DNA of 64,000 bases from AP-15 sp035538335 (GTDB taxonomy: Bacteria; Pseudomonadota; Alphaproteobacteria; ATCC43930; CGMCC-115725), in assembly GCA_035538335.1 (NCBI GenBank), contig DATLKN010000045.1:1-64000 (forward strand). The letters run 5' to 3'. Each line of letters begins with the position of its first letter. Position 1 is the first letter of the stretch. This document shows positions 7,304-14,146 of this stretch, in pieces. The notes beneath the pieces were generated by a model. That model searched no databases. It was given only the letters and a program-made list of their open reading frames with translations, and had not been told where the DNA came from. The position numbers were made by a program, and so were the translations under genes.

Positions 7304-8839
7304 GTGAACCTCGCCGCTCTCCTCTTCGATGTCGCGCGCCGGCAGCCGCAGCGGCCGGCGGTCAGCGACGCGCAGCATCGCTGGGATTATCGCGAATTCG
7401 CCCGCCGCGTCGGGGCGCTCGCGGGCGGGCTCAAGGCGCGCGGCCTCATGCCCGGCGACCGGGTCGTCCTCGTCATGGAGAATTGCGCCGAGTTCCTCGA
7501 GACGCTCTTCGCCGCATGGGCCGCCGGTTTGTGCGCGGTGCCGGCGAATGCAAGGCTGCACCCGCGCGAGGTCGAATACATCGCGCGGGATTCCGGCGCG
7601 AAACTGCTGCTCGCGACGCCGGCGCTGGCAGAAGGCCTGGCGCCCCTCGAAGACGCCATAGAGGGGCTGGCCGCGGTGATCGCCACGGGCACGGGGGAAT
7701 ATCGCGCGCTCTTCGCCGACGAAGAGGCGGCGCCGGCCGCCGGCGATCCGGCCGAGCGGGCCTGGCTCTTCTATACGAGCGGCACGACCGGGCGGCCGAA
7801 GGGGGCGGCGCTGACGCACCGCAACCTCCTCTTCATGAGCCACTGCTACTATGCCGACATCGACCGGCTCGACGAGCGCGACACGCATCTGTGCGCCGGG
7901 CCTTTGTCGCACGGCGCCGGGCTCTACGCGCTGCCGCACATCCTGCGCGGCGGGCATCAGGTCGTGCTGCCGCATTTCGATGTCGATGCGATCCTCGCAG
8001 CTCTCGCGGCACATCCCTTCGTCTCGATGTTCGCCGCGCCGACGATGCTGACCCGGCTCGTGCACGCGCCCGCCGTCGCCGCCGCTGACCTATCGAACCT
8101 GAGGACGATCTATTACGGCGGCGGCCCGATGTACGTCGCCGACCTCGAACGCGCGCTCGAGATCTTCGGGCCGCGCCTCTACCAACTCTTCGGCCAGGGC
8201 GAGTCGCCTATGACGATCACCGGCCTCGACCAGCGGATGCACGCCGCGGCGGTGGCGCAAGGCCGCCAGGATCGGCTCGGCTCGTGCGGCGTGGCGCGCA
8301 CCGGCGTCCTCGTCAGGATCGTCGACGAGGAGGACCGCGAATTGCCGCCCGGCGAAATCGGCGAAGTCGCGACGAAGAGCGACTGCGTCATGGAGGGCTA
8401 TTGGCGGAACCCGCGCGCCAATGCCGAGACCTTGCGCGGCGGCTGGCTGCACACGGGCGACCTCGGCAGCCGCGACGCGGACGGCGTCGTCACCCTGCGC
8501 GACCGCGCCAAGGACATGATCATCAGCGGCGGCAGCAACATCTATCCGCGCGAGATCGAGGAAGTGCTGCTGCTCCACCCGGACCTTGTCGAAGCCTCGG
8601 TCGTCGGCCGGCCGCACCCCGATTGGGGCGAGGCGGTCGTCGCCTTCGTCGTCGCCCGCCGGGGCGCCGAGGTCGCGCGCGAGGCCCTCGACAAGCTCTG
8701 CCTCGACCACATCGCTCGCTTCAAGCGGCCGCGCGACTACCGCTTTGTCGAAACGCTGCCGAAAAACAATTACGGCAAGGTGCTGAAGACGGAGCTTCGC
8801 AAGCTATTACAAAACAAAAGATTAGACGAGCAACGGTAG
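7304..8839 (+). CDS. Acyl-CoA synthetase (AMP-dependent), 3' end replaced by an inserted element
   Basis: 511-residue adenylate-forming enzyme with a GTG start 1 bp after the previous stop. It shows the P-loop-like YTSGTTGRPKG (about residues 157-167), the A5 region FGQGESP, the A7 motif GWLHTGDLG, the A8 hinge RAKDMIISGGSNIYPREIEE and the A10 lysine in LPKNNYGKVLK. It activates a carboxylic acid to its CoA thioester; the acid is unknown. The last 25 codons are unusual. After the A10 lysine the codons turn A+T-rich and the protein runs on with QNKRLDEQR, whereas a second gene end with synonymous codons and an earlier stop lies 1.8 kb downstream (10566-10616). The native C-terminus was probably ...KTELRKLL. 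Confidence 0.93.
   Translation: MNLAALLFDVARRQPQRPAVSDAQHRWDYREFARRVGALAGGLKARGLMPGDRVVLVMENCAEFLETLFAAWAAGLCAVPANARLHPREVEYIARDSGAKLLLATPALAEGLAPLEDAIEGLAAVIATGTGEYRALFADEEAAPAAGDPAERAWLFYTSGTTGRPKGAALTHRNLLFMSHCYYADIDRLDERDTHLCAGPLSHGAGLYALPHILRGGHQVVLPHFDVDAILAALAAHPFVSMFAAPTMLTRLVHAPAVAAADLSNLRTIYYGGGPMYVADLERALEIFGPRLYQLFGQGESPMTITGLDQRMHAAAVAQGRQDRLGSCGVARTGVLVRIVDEEDRELPPGEIGEVATKSDCVMEGYWRNPRANAETLRGGWLHTGDLGSRDADGVVTLRDRAKDMIISGGSNIYPREIEEVLLLHPDLVEASVVGRPHPDWGEAVVAFVVARRGAEVAREALDKLCLDHIARFKRPRDYRFVETLPKNNYGKVLKTELRKLLQNKRLDEQR
8761..8790 (+). repeat. Left att-like direct repeat (30 bp)
   Basis: The copy inside the intact acyl-CoA synthetase gene. It reads from the third base of the CCG codon through AAG AC and is identical over 30 bases to 10565-10594. 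It encodes the KNNYGKVLK segment around the catalytic A10 lysine, a highly conserved part of the gene, as expected for an integration target. Confidence 0.85.
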
Positions 8840-8862
8840 GAACGGCCGGGTAATAACGGCAA

Positions 8863-8888
8863 TTTTGGACCCAAGTTGGACCCGAACT
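8863..8888 (+). repeat. Inner direct repeat, left copy
   Basis: A 26-base sequence containing two TTGGACCC units spaced 11 bp apart (TTGGACCCAAG, TTGGACCCGAA). It recurs at 10427-10452 with one mismatch (G to C) in the same orientation. It may be a recombinase or accessory-protein site, or the boundary of an earlier nested insertion. Confidence 0.7.
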
Positions 8889-8899
8889 GGCGGCGCTCC

Positions 8900-8938
8900 G
8901 GGCGTGCCGGTTCATAGGGCGTGCCGGTTCAAAGGGCG
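8900..8938 (+). repeat. 17-bp tandem repeat
   Basis: Two adjacent 17-bp units starting GGGCGTGCCGGTTCA (8900-8916 and 8917-8933; they differ only at the penultimate base, TA versus AA), followed by a partial third unit GGGCG. They lie about 110 bp inside the left att-like repeat, where arm-type integrase or directionality-factor sites would be expected. Function is not proven. Confidence 0.6.
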
Positions 8939-9078
8939 TTCTCATCGGCCTGCGGGCGCTCCGTGACCTTCGGCGCGATCGGGAAGCATCAGGTTTGGAG
9001 CCTCGGAAGCGCCGTTAAGCAATCTTCAATCAACACGGCGCATGGTTATTCGAGGGACGACTTTCGGAGGCCCCCGAG

Positions 9079-9354
9079 ATGCGAAGAACCTTCATCATCT
9101 CTGTTGTGCCGATGCTCGGCTTGCTCGCCGCGTGCAGCACCGGCCCGAGCAAGGTAGAGATCACCCGTGCCGCCCTTGTGAAGTGCTTGAACACGCCCGG
9201 CGCCAAATGCGGCGACGCGTTCATGGCATACGAGAAAGCGCGTGGAGAGGCCGAGGCGGTTGGGGAGGCCCTACAGAACTCGTCTACCGCGCTCGAAATC
9301 GAGAGCGTTCGGTTGCGGACGCCCCACTGTATCCCAGGCGGTCCTTGCTTTTGA
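9079..9354 (+). CDS. Small putative lipoprotein (hypothetical)
   Basis: 91 residues. It starts MRRTFIISVVPMLGLLAACS, a lipoprotein signal with lipobox LLAAC at about residues 15-19, so the mature protein would be anchored through Cys19. The mature part has four further Cys residues (KCLN, AKCGD, HCIP, PCF), perhaps two disulfides. An upstream GGAGG ribosome-binding sequence supports the start. It lies inside the inserted element; no family is recognised. Confidence 0.6.
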   Translation: MRRTFIISVVPMLGLLAACSTGPSKVEITRAALVKCLNTPGAKCGDAFMAYEKARGEAEAVGEALQNSSTALEIESVRLRTPHCIPGGPCF

Positions 9355-9658
9355 GCCCGCCCATAACCCGCAGCGTCCTCTTCGACGTGCCGGCGGCTAG
9401 TTATCCCCTAGTGGGAGAGGGAGGCCCTAGCGCGACCGGAATTCCCAAGCTGGCGAGCAAGGCCCCGCCGATCAAGGTTTGCCAGTGATCGATAAGATGC
9501 CAGAAAGGTTCTTTGACGAGGTATCCCATACCCGTTCTCCCGACGTAAACACTCGGAGGAAATGTCTCGCACCGGGCGCCGCGCGGTTCAACTTCCCTTA
9601 ACCCTAACGGGCGATCCTCTTGCGGGAGAGGTAAGGCGCTGAGCGGGGCAAAGCGATC
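9355..9658. other. Non-coding stretch within the inserted element
   Basis: No credible gene. It contains decayed pieces of the chromosomal repeat type seen at 1380-1484: CCCTAGTGGGAGAGGG near 9410-9425, and AACCCTAAC...TTGCGGGAGAGG then GAGCGGGGCAAAGCGATC near 9600-9657. These fragments run up to the start codon of the next gene. Confidence 0.5.
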
Positions 9659-10048
9659 ATGACGGAAGCGACGCTATACACTCTCGAAAGGCCAGGAGCG
9701 GCCTTGACCGAGACAGATTTGTGCCGGATCAAGGGAGCGATTGCCGTGCGCATCGTGATCGAGCGCATGGAGTACGAATACCGGCTGACGGGTTACGGCG
9801 AGTTCCGAGCAAAGCAAGCCCCGACCGCCCGCCCCATCAACGGAAAGGCGGACCTGTTCTTAGATACCGCGGATCGAGAGCCGGCTGAGGATCTCACGAA
9901 GCGGGAACGGGCGGTTGCGTTGGTAGTCTCGAATGGTAGCGCGGTCATCTACTGGATCGAGGATGGCCGATGCACCGGCTTTGAGCGGTGTGCGACCGGG
10001 GGCAGATTTGCCCGCGCACAAGTCGAAGCCCGCTATCCCCCGACATAA
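9659..10048 (+). CDS. Hypothetical protein
   Basis: 129 residues, no recognised family. The middle part (VRIVIERMEYEYRLTGYGEFRAK) looks like a folded alpha-beta segment, and the overall composition is normal for a protein rather than an antisense artefact. It starts with ATG immediately after a decayed repeat (GAGCGGGGCAAAGCGATC), which may provide a weak ribosome site. Codon use is less G+C-biased than in the flanking chromosomal genes, consistent with its place in the inserted element. It converges with the 85-residue gene on the opposite strand. Confidence 0.5.
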   Translation: MTEATLYTLERPGAALTETDLCRIKGAIAVRIVIERMEYEYRLTGYGEFRAKQAPTARPINGKADLFLDTADREPAEDLTKRERAVALVVSNGSAVIYWIEDGRCTGFERCATGGRFARAQVEARYPPT

Positions 10049-10057
10049 CGTCGGGGC

Positions 10058-10315
10058 TTAGTCCATCGACCCCGGTATCTCGGAGGGCGGCGGCTTCCGG
10101 GCGAGGCGCTTCGCTTCCTCGACGCATCGCGGGTCAATCTCCAACGAATACTCGATATGCCACGTTCTGAGCCCGGCGCGCTTCGCAACTTCTTCGATGA
10201 GAAGCTGAGGCGTCCCCGAGACTTGCGTTTCGCCCCCGAATTGGCAGCGGTAGAGCAAGACGCCCCGAAGCTCGTCCAGCCTTTGAACGATCGCGACATG
10301 GAGCTTGCCGCTCAT
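10058..10315 (-). CDS. Hypothetical protein
   Basis: 85 residues starting MSGKLHVAIVQRLDELRGVL. The ATG is chosen over a longer upstream open frame because the extension is Arg-rich and unlike protein, and because GAGGGCGAG precedes it. The C-terminal part (HIEYSLEIDPRCVEEAKRLARK) predicts strand-helix structure. No family is recognised. The stop lies 9 bp from the stop of the convergent 129-residue gene. It is inside the inserted element. Confidence 0.45.
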   Translation of the reverse strand: MSGKLHVAIVQRLDELRGVLLYRCQFGGETQVSGTPQLLIEEVAKRAGLRTWHIEYSLEIDPRCVEEAKRLARKPPPSEIPGSMD

Positions 10316-10426
10316 CGTCTCGCCCTCAAAACGGTATCCAGCCGGGGATCTCCGAAATCCTCGGCGCCCCGCTTGCTTTTGCGCGGCTGAGAAAACGGGA
10401 GCGGTGAGACGACGGCGAGCCCGGAT

Positions 10427-10452
10427 TTTTGGACCCAACTTGGACCCGAACT
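10427..10452 (+). repeat. Inner direct repeat, right copy
   Basis: The right partner of 8863-8888 (25 of 26 bases identical), again with the double TTGGACCC units. It lies 112 bp inside the right att-like repeat. Confidence 0.7.
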
Positions 10453-10564
10453 CCCTGCAACGGGGTGGTATGGGCTGTCATTGTCGGGCATCGCGGCCCC
10501 GTGCAAAGGCGCAGAAAGCCCGACTTTTTGATATCGGACGCAACGGATCGTAACGCCTCAAAGC

Positions 10565-10594
10565 GAAAAACAATTACGGCAAGGTGCTGAAGAC
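10565..10594 (+). repeat. Right att-like direct repeat (30 bp)
   Basis: A perfect 30-base copy of 8761-8790. It is followed by the codons ACC GAA TTG CGC AAG CTG CTC TGA, whose G+C-rich usage fits the host and is probably the original gene end. Confidence 0.85.
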
Positions 10595-10616
10595 CGAATT
10601 GCGCAAGCTGCTCTGA
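10566..10616 (+). pseudogene. Detached native 3' end of the acyl-CoA synthetase gene
   Basis: Encodes K-N-N-Y-G-K-V-L-K-T-E-L-R-K-L-L-stop, the same residues as the intact gene's codons from 8762 onward but with different synonymous codons after the 30-bp identical block. It has no start and is a leftover of the target gene displaced by the inserted element. Confidence 0.8.
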
Positions 10617-10654
10617 ATTGCGGCCGTGCCACCTTGGAGGCGGCGCCGCCGCGC

Positions 10655-11092
10655 TCACGCCACGTCGCGGGCGCTAAGCTCGAGCCGCATGCCCATCGCC
10701 CGCAAGGCGCGGTCGATTTGCTCGATCTTCGATGCGTGCCGCAGATCGAAAAGTCGGTCGACCTGCGGACCGTGCAAGCCGAGCCGGCGGCCCAATTCCG
10801 CCTTTGTGATCCCCTGCGTGCGCGCCGTTCGGTAAAGCTCGATTTTGGCGGCGATCAGGGGCGGCAGCGCGACCGTCGCGCCGACGCCCGCCGGTGACGA
10901 AGCGGGGATCTCCTCGCGATCCGCGATCCGGGCCGCGAGCGCCTCTTCGATTGCGTCGCGGGCACGACGCAGGGCATCCGCTTTGTCTTCGCCGAAGGTC
11001 GTCACTTCGGGCAGATCGGGACAGGTGACGAGCAGAGTGCCGTTATCGTCGAGGGTCATCAGGATCGGATATTCCACACTGTTCTCCGTCAA
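10655..11092 (-). CDS. hicB: HicB-family antitoxin with C-terminal HTH
   Basis: 145 residues. The N-terminal HicB domain (about 1-75; MTLDDNGTLLVTCPDLPEVTTFGEDKADALRRARDAIEEAL) is the partial RNase-H-like antitoxin fold. A C-terminal XRE-type helix-turn-helix (GITKAELGRRLGLHGPQVDRLFDL, about 92-116) should bind the operon's operator. Its ATG overlaps the HicA stop by 4 bp (ATGA), the usual toxin-first coupled order. The predicted role is to neutralise the HicA RNase and repress the operon. It lies immediately outside the inserted element. Confidence 0.92.
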   Translation of the reverse strand: MTENSVEYPILMTLDDNGTLLVTCPDLPEVTTFGEDKADALRRARDAIEEALAARIADREEIPASSPAGVGATVALPPLIAAKIELYRTARTQGITKAELGRRLGLHGPQVDRLFDLRHASKIEQIDRALRAMGMRLELSARDVA

Positions 11093-11313
11093 TCGAGGCC
11101 CAAATCCTTCTTGATTTTGTTAACCAGGCCCGTGCCGAGTTCCCGCTTTCCGCCATGCATCGGCAGCTGGGATTTCCGTGGGCCGCGGCGCACCGTGATG
11201 TGCCCGCTGCCGCCCTTGTGCCTCTCGAAGGTGCATCCTCGTTCGGCGAGCCAGCGCCGCAACTCGCCGGCGTTGATGCCCAGAAAAATGGGGGTTTGCG
11301 CCGGGCTGGACAA
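11089..11313 (-). CDS. hicA: HicA-family mRNA interferase toxin, start codon uncertain
   Basis: The dsRBD-like HicA core is present: INAGELRRWLAERGCTFERHKGGSGH, with the catalytic His in GGSGHITVRRG, then LPMHGGKRELGTGLVNKIKKDLGL. Family members normally start at the position occupied here by ATC (11277-11275), and no ATG is in frame upstream. The listed start is a TTG at 11313, giving 74 residues; a CTG at 11283 is another option. No Shine-Dalgarno sequence precedes any of these. The toxin may therefore be weakly translated or dead, while the antitoxin is intact. Confidence 0.7.
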   Translation of the reverse strand: MSSPAQTPIFLGINAGELRRWLAERGCTFERHKGGSGHITVRRGPRKSQLPMHGGKRELGTGLVNKIKKDLGLD

Positions 11314-11325
11314 CAAAAATGTTGT
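11310..11325. promoter_or_regulatory. Inverted repeat upstream of hicA, possible HicB operator
   Basis: ACAACA-AAAA-TGTTGT, a perfect 6-bp inverted repeat with a 4-base A/T spacer in the hicA upstream region. HTH-bearing HicB proteins are known to bind palindromes overlapping the hicA promoter. The assignment is inferred from position and symmetry. Confidence 0.4.
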
Positions 11326-11448
11326 GCCGATCGACCCGGCTCCGTCATCGCCTGCGTCGGAACGACGCAGACGGGCGAGCGTTACCTGTGGTGGAGCGCC
11401 ATTCGGCGTCTCGCGCCCTGCCGGCGCTTCGGCAAAAGGAGGCGCAAA

Positions 11449-12213
11449 ATGGCCGTAAAAGATATCCTCGTCTATCTCGATCCGACCCCGGCGGGCGAAT
11501 CCCGCCTCAGGCTCGCCGCGAACCTCGCGCAAGCCAACGCGGCGTTTCTGACCGGCGCCTCTATCGACGGCAAAGCGGGCAACGGCGGCGCCGGCGACGG
11601 CGAAGACCTGCAGCGCCGCTTCGAGGCGGCGCTGGCGGAGCGGCAAATCGAGGGCGAATGGCTCGCCGTCGACGGCCGCGAGGCGCCGGAATTGACCGAG
11701 CTTGCGAAAGCCGCCGACCTGACGGTCCTCGGGCAGCAATCCGCCGCCGCCCGGCTGCGCCCGGAGGAGGTCGTCGTCGGGGCCGGCCGGCCGGTGCTCG
11801 TCGTGCCCTATGCCGGCAATTTCGAGCATGTCGGGCGGCGGGTGCTGGTCGCCTGGGACGACACCCGCGAGGCGGTGCGCGCAGTCAACGACGCGCTGCC
11901 GCTGATCGCCGAGGCCGAAGCGGTGACGGTCATGTATGTCGGCCCGCAGGAGGCGAACCTGAAGCGCACGCAGCCCTCGCTGGAGCGCATCGTGCGGCAT
12001 CTGCAGCGGCATGCGATCGACGCCAGCCCCGAGGCGAGCCTGTCCGCCGACATCGCCGTGTCGGACGTGCTGTTGTCGCGCGCCGCCGATCTCGACGCCG
12101 ACCTGATCGTCGCCGGCGGCTATCACCATTCGCAACTGCGCGAGGCGCTGTTGGGCGGCGTCAGCCGCGAGCTCTTACGGCACATGACGGTGCCGGTGCT
12201 GATGTCCCACTGA
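11449..12213 (+). CDS. Universal stress protein family protein
   Basis: 254 residues, two UspA-like halves. It starts MAVKDILVYLDPTPAGESRL after a strong AAAGGAGG ribosome site; a longer upstream open frame is ignored because it runs antisense over hicA. The second half carries the ATP-type loop (DLDADLIVAGGYHHSQLREALLGGVSRELLRH, G-2x-G-9x-G-like), while the first half lacks a good nucleotide motif. Such double USPs act in stress survival in the cytoplasm. It is monocistronic and divergent from hicAB. Confidence 0.9.
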   Translation: MAVKDILVYLDPTPAGESRLRLAANLAQANAAFLTGASIDGKAGNGGAGDGEDLQRRFEAALAERQIEGEWLAVDGREAPELTELAKAADLTVLGQQSAAARLRPEEVVVGAGRPVLVVPYAGNFEHVGRRVLVAWDDTREAVRAVNDALPLIAEAEAVTVMYVGPQEANLKRTQPSLERIVRHLQRHAIDASPEASLSADIAVSDVLLSRAADLDADLIVAGGYHHSQLREALLGGVSRELLRHMTVPVLMSH

Positions 12214-12233
12214 CCGCGCCCCAGCCGTCCCCG

Positions 12234-12346
12234 CGTCCTTCGGGGCCTCGCTGCGCGAGGTGCCTCGGGATGACGACTTCCCTCGATGCCATAAAGAATG
12301 GCCTCATGCCGAGGGCGCCTTAAAGGCGCGTCTCAAAGCACGCACG
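12234..12346. repeat. Bipartite palindromic element, copy 1
   Basis: An arm beginning CGTCCTTCGGGGCCTCG and containing CTGCGCGAGG...CTCGGGATGACG, then a 26-base spacer containing TCGATGCCATAAAGAA, then an inverted arm CCTCATGCCGAGG...GTCTCAAAGCACGCACGG. The same arm-spacer-arm design occurs at 43407-43519 and 58189-58325. It lies between the universal stress protein and peroxiredoxin genes. Confidence 0.75.
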
Positions 12347-12425
12347 GCCCGCCCGGGGGCGGCGTGACTCGTCCGCTCCGTCCGGCTATGGTAGCGGCCT
12401 CGAACAAACACGGCGGAGGACGACG

Positions 12426-13085
12426 ATGTCGCTCAGAATCAATTCCGAAGCGCCCAACTTCACTGCCGAGACGACCGCGGGCACGATCAATTTCCATGAG
12501 TGGATCGGCAATGGCTGGGCCATCCTGTTCTCGCACCCGAAGGATTTCACGCCGGTATGCACGACCGAGCTCGGCTATATGGCGGGGCTGAAGGGCGAAT
12601 TCGACAAGCGCAACTGCAAGATCGTCGGCCTCAGCGTCGATCCGGTGGACAACCACTCGCGCTGGGCGAAGGACATCGAGGAAACCCAGGGCCACAAGGT
12701 CACCTATCCGATGATCGGCGACCCGCAGCTCAAGGTGGCGAAGCTCTACGACATGCTGCCCGAGGAGACGGCCGGCAGCTCGGAGGGCCGCACCGCCGCC
12801 GACAACGCCACGGTACGCTCGGTCTTCGTCATCGGGCCGGACAAGAAGATCAAGGCGATGCTGACCTACCCGATGAGCACCGGGCGCAATTTCGACGAGG
12901 TGCTGCGCATCCTCGACTCGGTGCAGCTGACGGCGAAGCACCCGATCGCAACGCCGGTCAACTGGCGCCCGGGCGACGACGTGATCATCGCGCCGGCATT
13001 GCCCGACGCCGAGGCGAAGACCAGGTTCCCGGCCGGCTGGAAGGCGCCGAAGCCGTATCTGCGGATCACCCCGCAGCCGCGCTGA
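12426..13085 (+). CDS. 1-Cys peroxiredoxin (Prx6 type)
   Basis: 219 residues, normal for Prx6. The peroxidatic Cys45 lies in the motif HPKDFTPVCTTE, with the supporting Thr/Pro in place and the Prx6 sequence GLSVDPVDNHSRWAKDI following. The C-terminal dimerisation extension (NWRPGDDVIIAP...KTRFPAGWKAPKPYLRITPQP) is intact. It reduces hydrogen peroxide and organic peroxides with an external thiol. A GGAGGACGACG ribosome site precedes the ATG. The NAD(P)H quinone oxidoreductase gene follows in the same direction after 34 bp, suggesting a redox-stress unit. Confidence 0.95.
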   Translation: MSLRINSEAPNFTAETTAGTINFHEWIGNGWAILFSHPKDFTPVCTTELGYMAGLKGEFDKRNCKIVGLSVDPVDNHSRWAKDIEETQGHKVTYPMIGDPQLKVAKLYDMLPEETAGSSEGRTAADNATVRSVFVIGPDKKIKAMLTYPMSTGRNFDEVLRILDSVQLTAKHPIATPVNWRPGDDVIIAPALPDAEAKTRFPAGWKAPKPYLRITPQPR

Positions 13086-13119
13086 GAACGGCCGCCGATA
13101 AGGGGGAGCGGGGCGGCGG

Positions 13120-14094
13120 ATGAAGGCGGTCGTGTGCGAGGCCTTCGGCGGCCCCGAAGTGCTGGCGCTGCGCGACCTCCCCGACCCGCCGCCGCCCGGC
13201 CCGGGCGAGCTGACGGTGCGCCTGCGGGCGCGCGGCGTGCAGTACGTCGATGTGCTGATGCTCGCCGGCAAATACCAGTTCCGTCCCGAGCCGCCCTTCG
13301 TGCCGGGCAACGAGGCGGCTGGCGAGGTCGCGGCGGTCGGCCCCGGCGTCAGCCGTTTCAAGCCGGGCGACCGCGTCATGTGCCGGCTCCGGCTCGGCAG
13401 CTTCGCCGAACTGGCGAACGCCAAGGAAGAGGCGTGCGACGCGGTGCCCGAAGCGATGAGCCTCGAGCAGGCGGCCGTCTTTCGCGGCGCCTACACGACC
13501 GCCTATCATGCGCTGTTGCAGCGCGGCCGGATGAAAGCGGGCGAGTGGCTGCTGGTGCACGGCGCCGCCGGCGGCATCGGCCTCGCCGCTGTCGAGATCG
13601 GAAGGCTCTTCGGCGCCCGCGTCATCGCGACGGCGAGCAGCGAGGAGAAGCGGGCGGCCACCCTCGAAAAGGGGGCGCAGTTCGCGATCCCCTACGAAGG
13701 CGGGTTTCGCGACCGCGTCATGGAGCTGACGGGCGGGCGCGGCGTCGACATCGTCTACGACCCGGTCGGCGGCGCAGTGTTCGAGGAATCGCTGCGCTGC
13801 CTCGCCTGGAGCGGGCGCATCCTGATCCTCGGCTTTCTCGGCGGCGGCCCGGCATTGGCGCGCACCAACTACCTCCTGATCAAGGGGATCGAGGCGATCG
13901 GCGTGCGCATCGGCGGGCTCAACGAATTCGCGCCCGAACTCGCCGCCGCCAATTGGCGGGCGCTCATCGCGCTCGCCGGCGAAGGCAAGCTGAAGCCGCA
14001 CATCTGGCGCCGCTACCGCCTCGACGAAGCGGCGGCGGCGCTGGCCGCGCTGATCGAGCGCCGCGTCATCGGAAAGGCGGTACTTGTCGGTTGA
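13120..14094 (+). CDS. NADPH:quinone oxidoreductase family protein (zeta-crystallin-like MDR)
   Basis: 324-residue medium-chain dehydrogenase/reductase without zinc ligands. The N-terminal GroES-like domain (MKAVVCEAFGGPEVLALRDLPDP, then FVPGNEAAGEVAAVGPGV) is followed by a Rossmann domain with VHGAAGGIGLAAVEIGR at about residues 142-158. It likely reduces quinones or enones with NADPH in the cytoplasm. It is transcribed behind the peroxiredoxin. The APC permease begins 52 bp downstream of its stop. Confidence 0.9.
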   Translation: MKAVVCEAFGGPEVLALRDLPDPPPPGPGELTVRLRARGVQYVDVLMLAGKYQFRPEPPFVPGNEAAGEVAAVGPGVSRFKPGDRVMCRLRLGSFAELANAKEEACDAVPEAMSLEQAAVFRGAYTTAYHALLQRGRMKAGEWLLVHGAAGGIGLAAVEIGRLFGARVIATASSEEKRAATLEKGAQFAIPYEGGFRDRVMELTGGRGVDIVYDPVGGAVFEESLRCLAWSGRILILGFLGGGPALARTNYLLIKGIEAIGVRIGGLNEFAPELAAANWRALIALAGEGKLKPHIWRRYRLDEAAAALAALIERRVIGKAVLVG

Positions 14095-14146
14095 GTTTTG
14101 GATAGGCAAAGTATCGGACAACGAACTTGCGATAGGGAGGGGGGTC

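Larger units (their letters stand above)
8761..10594. mobile_element. Decayed integrative element inserted in the acyl-CoA synthetase 3' end
   Basis: The segment is bounded by perfect 30-bp direct repeats (8761-8790 and 10565-10594), both part of the acyl-CoA synthetase coding end. Beyond the repeat, the two copies differ at several bases, but every difference is synonymous through eight further codons. That is the signature of an element that carries a recoded copy of its target gene's end and integrates by site-specific recombination. The interior is visibly more A+T-rich than its surroundings. It holds a small lipoprotein gene and two hypothetical genes but no recognisable integrase, so it is either a deletion remnant or a passively mobilised mini-element. 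Inner direct repeats and a 17-bp tandem repeat lie near the ends. Confidence 0.75.
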
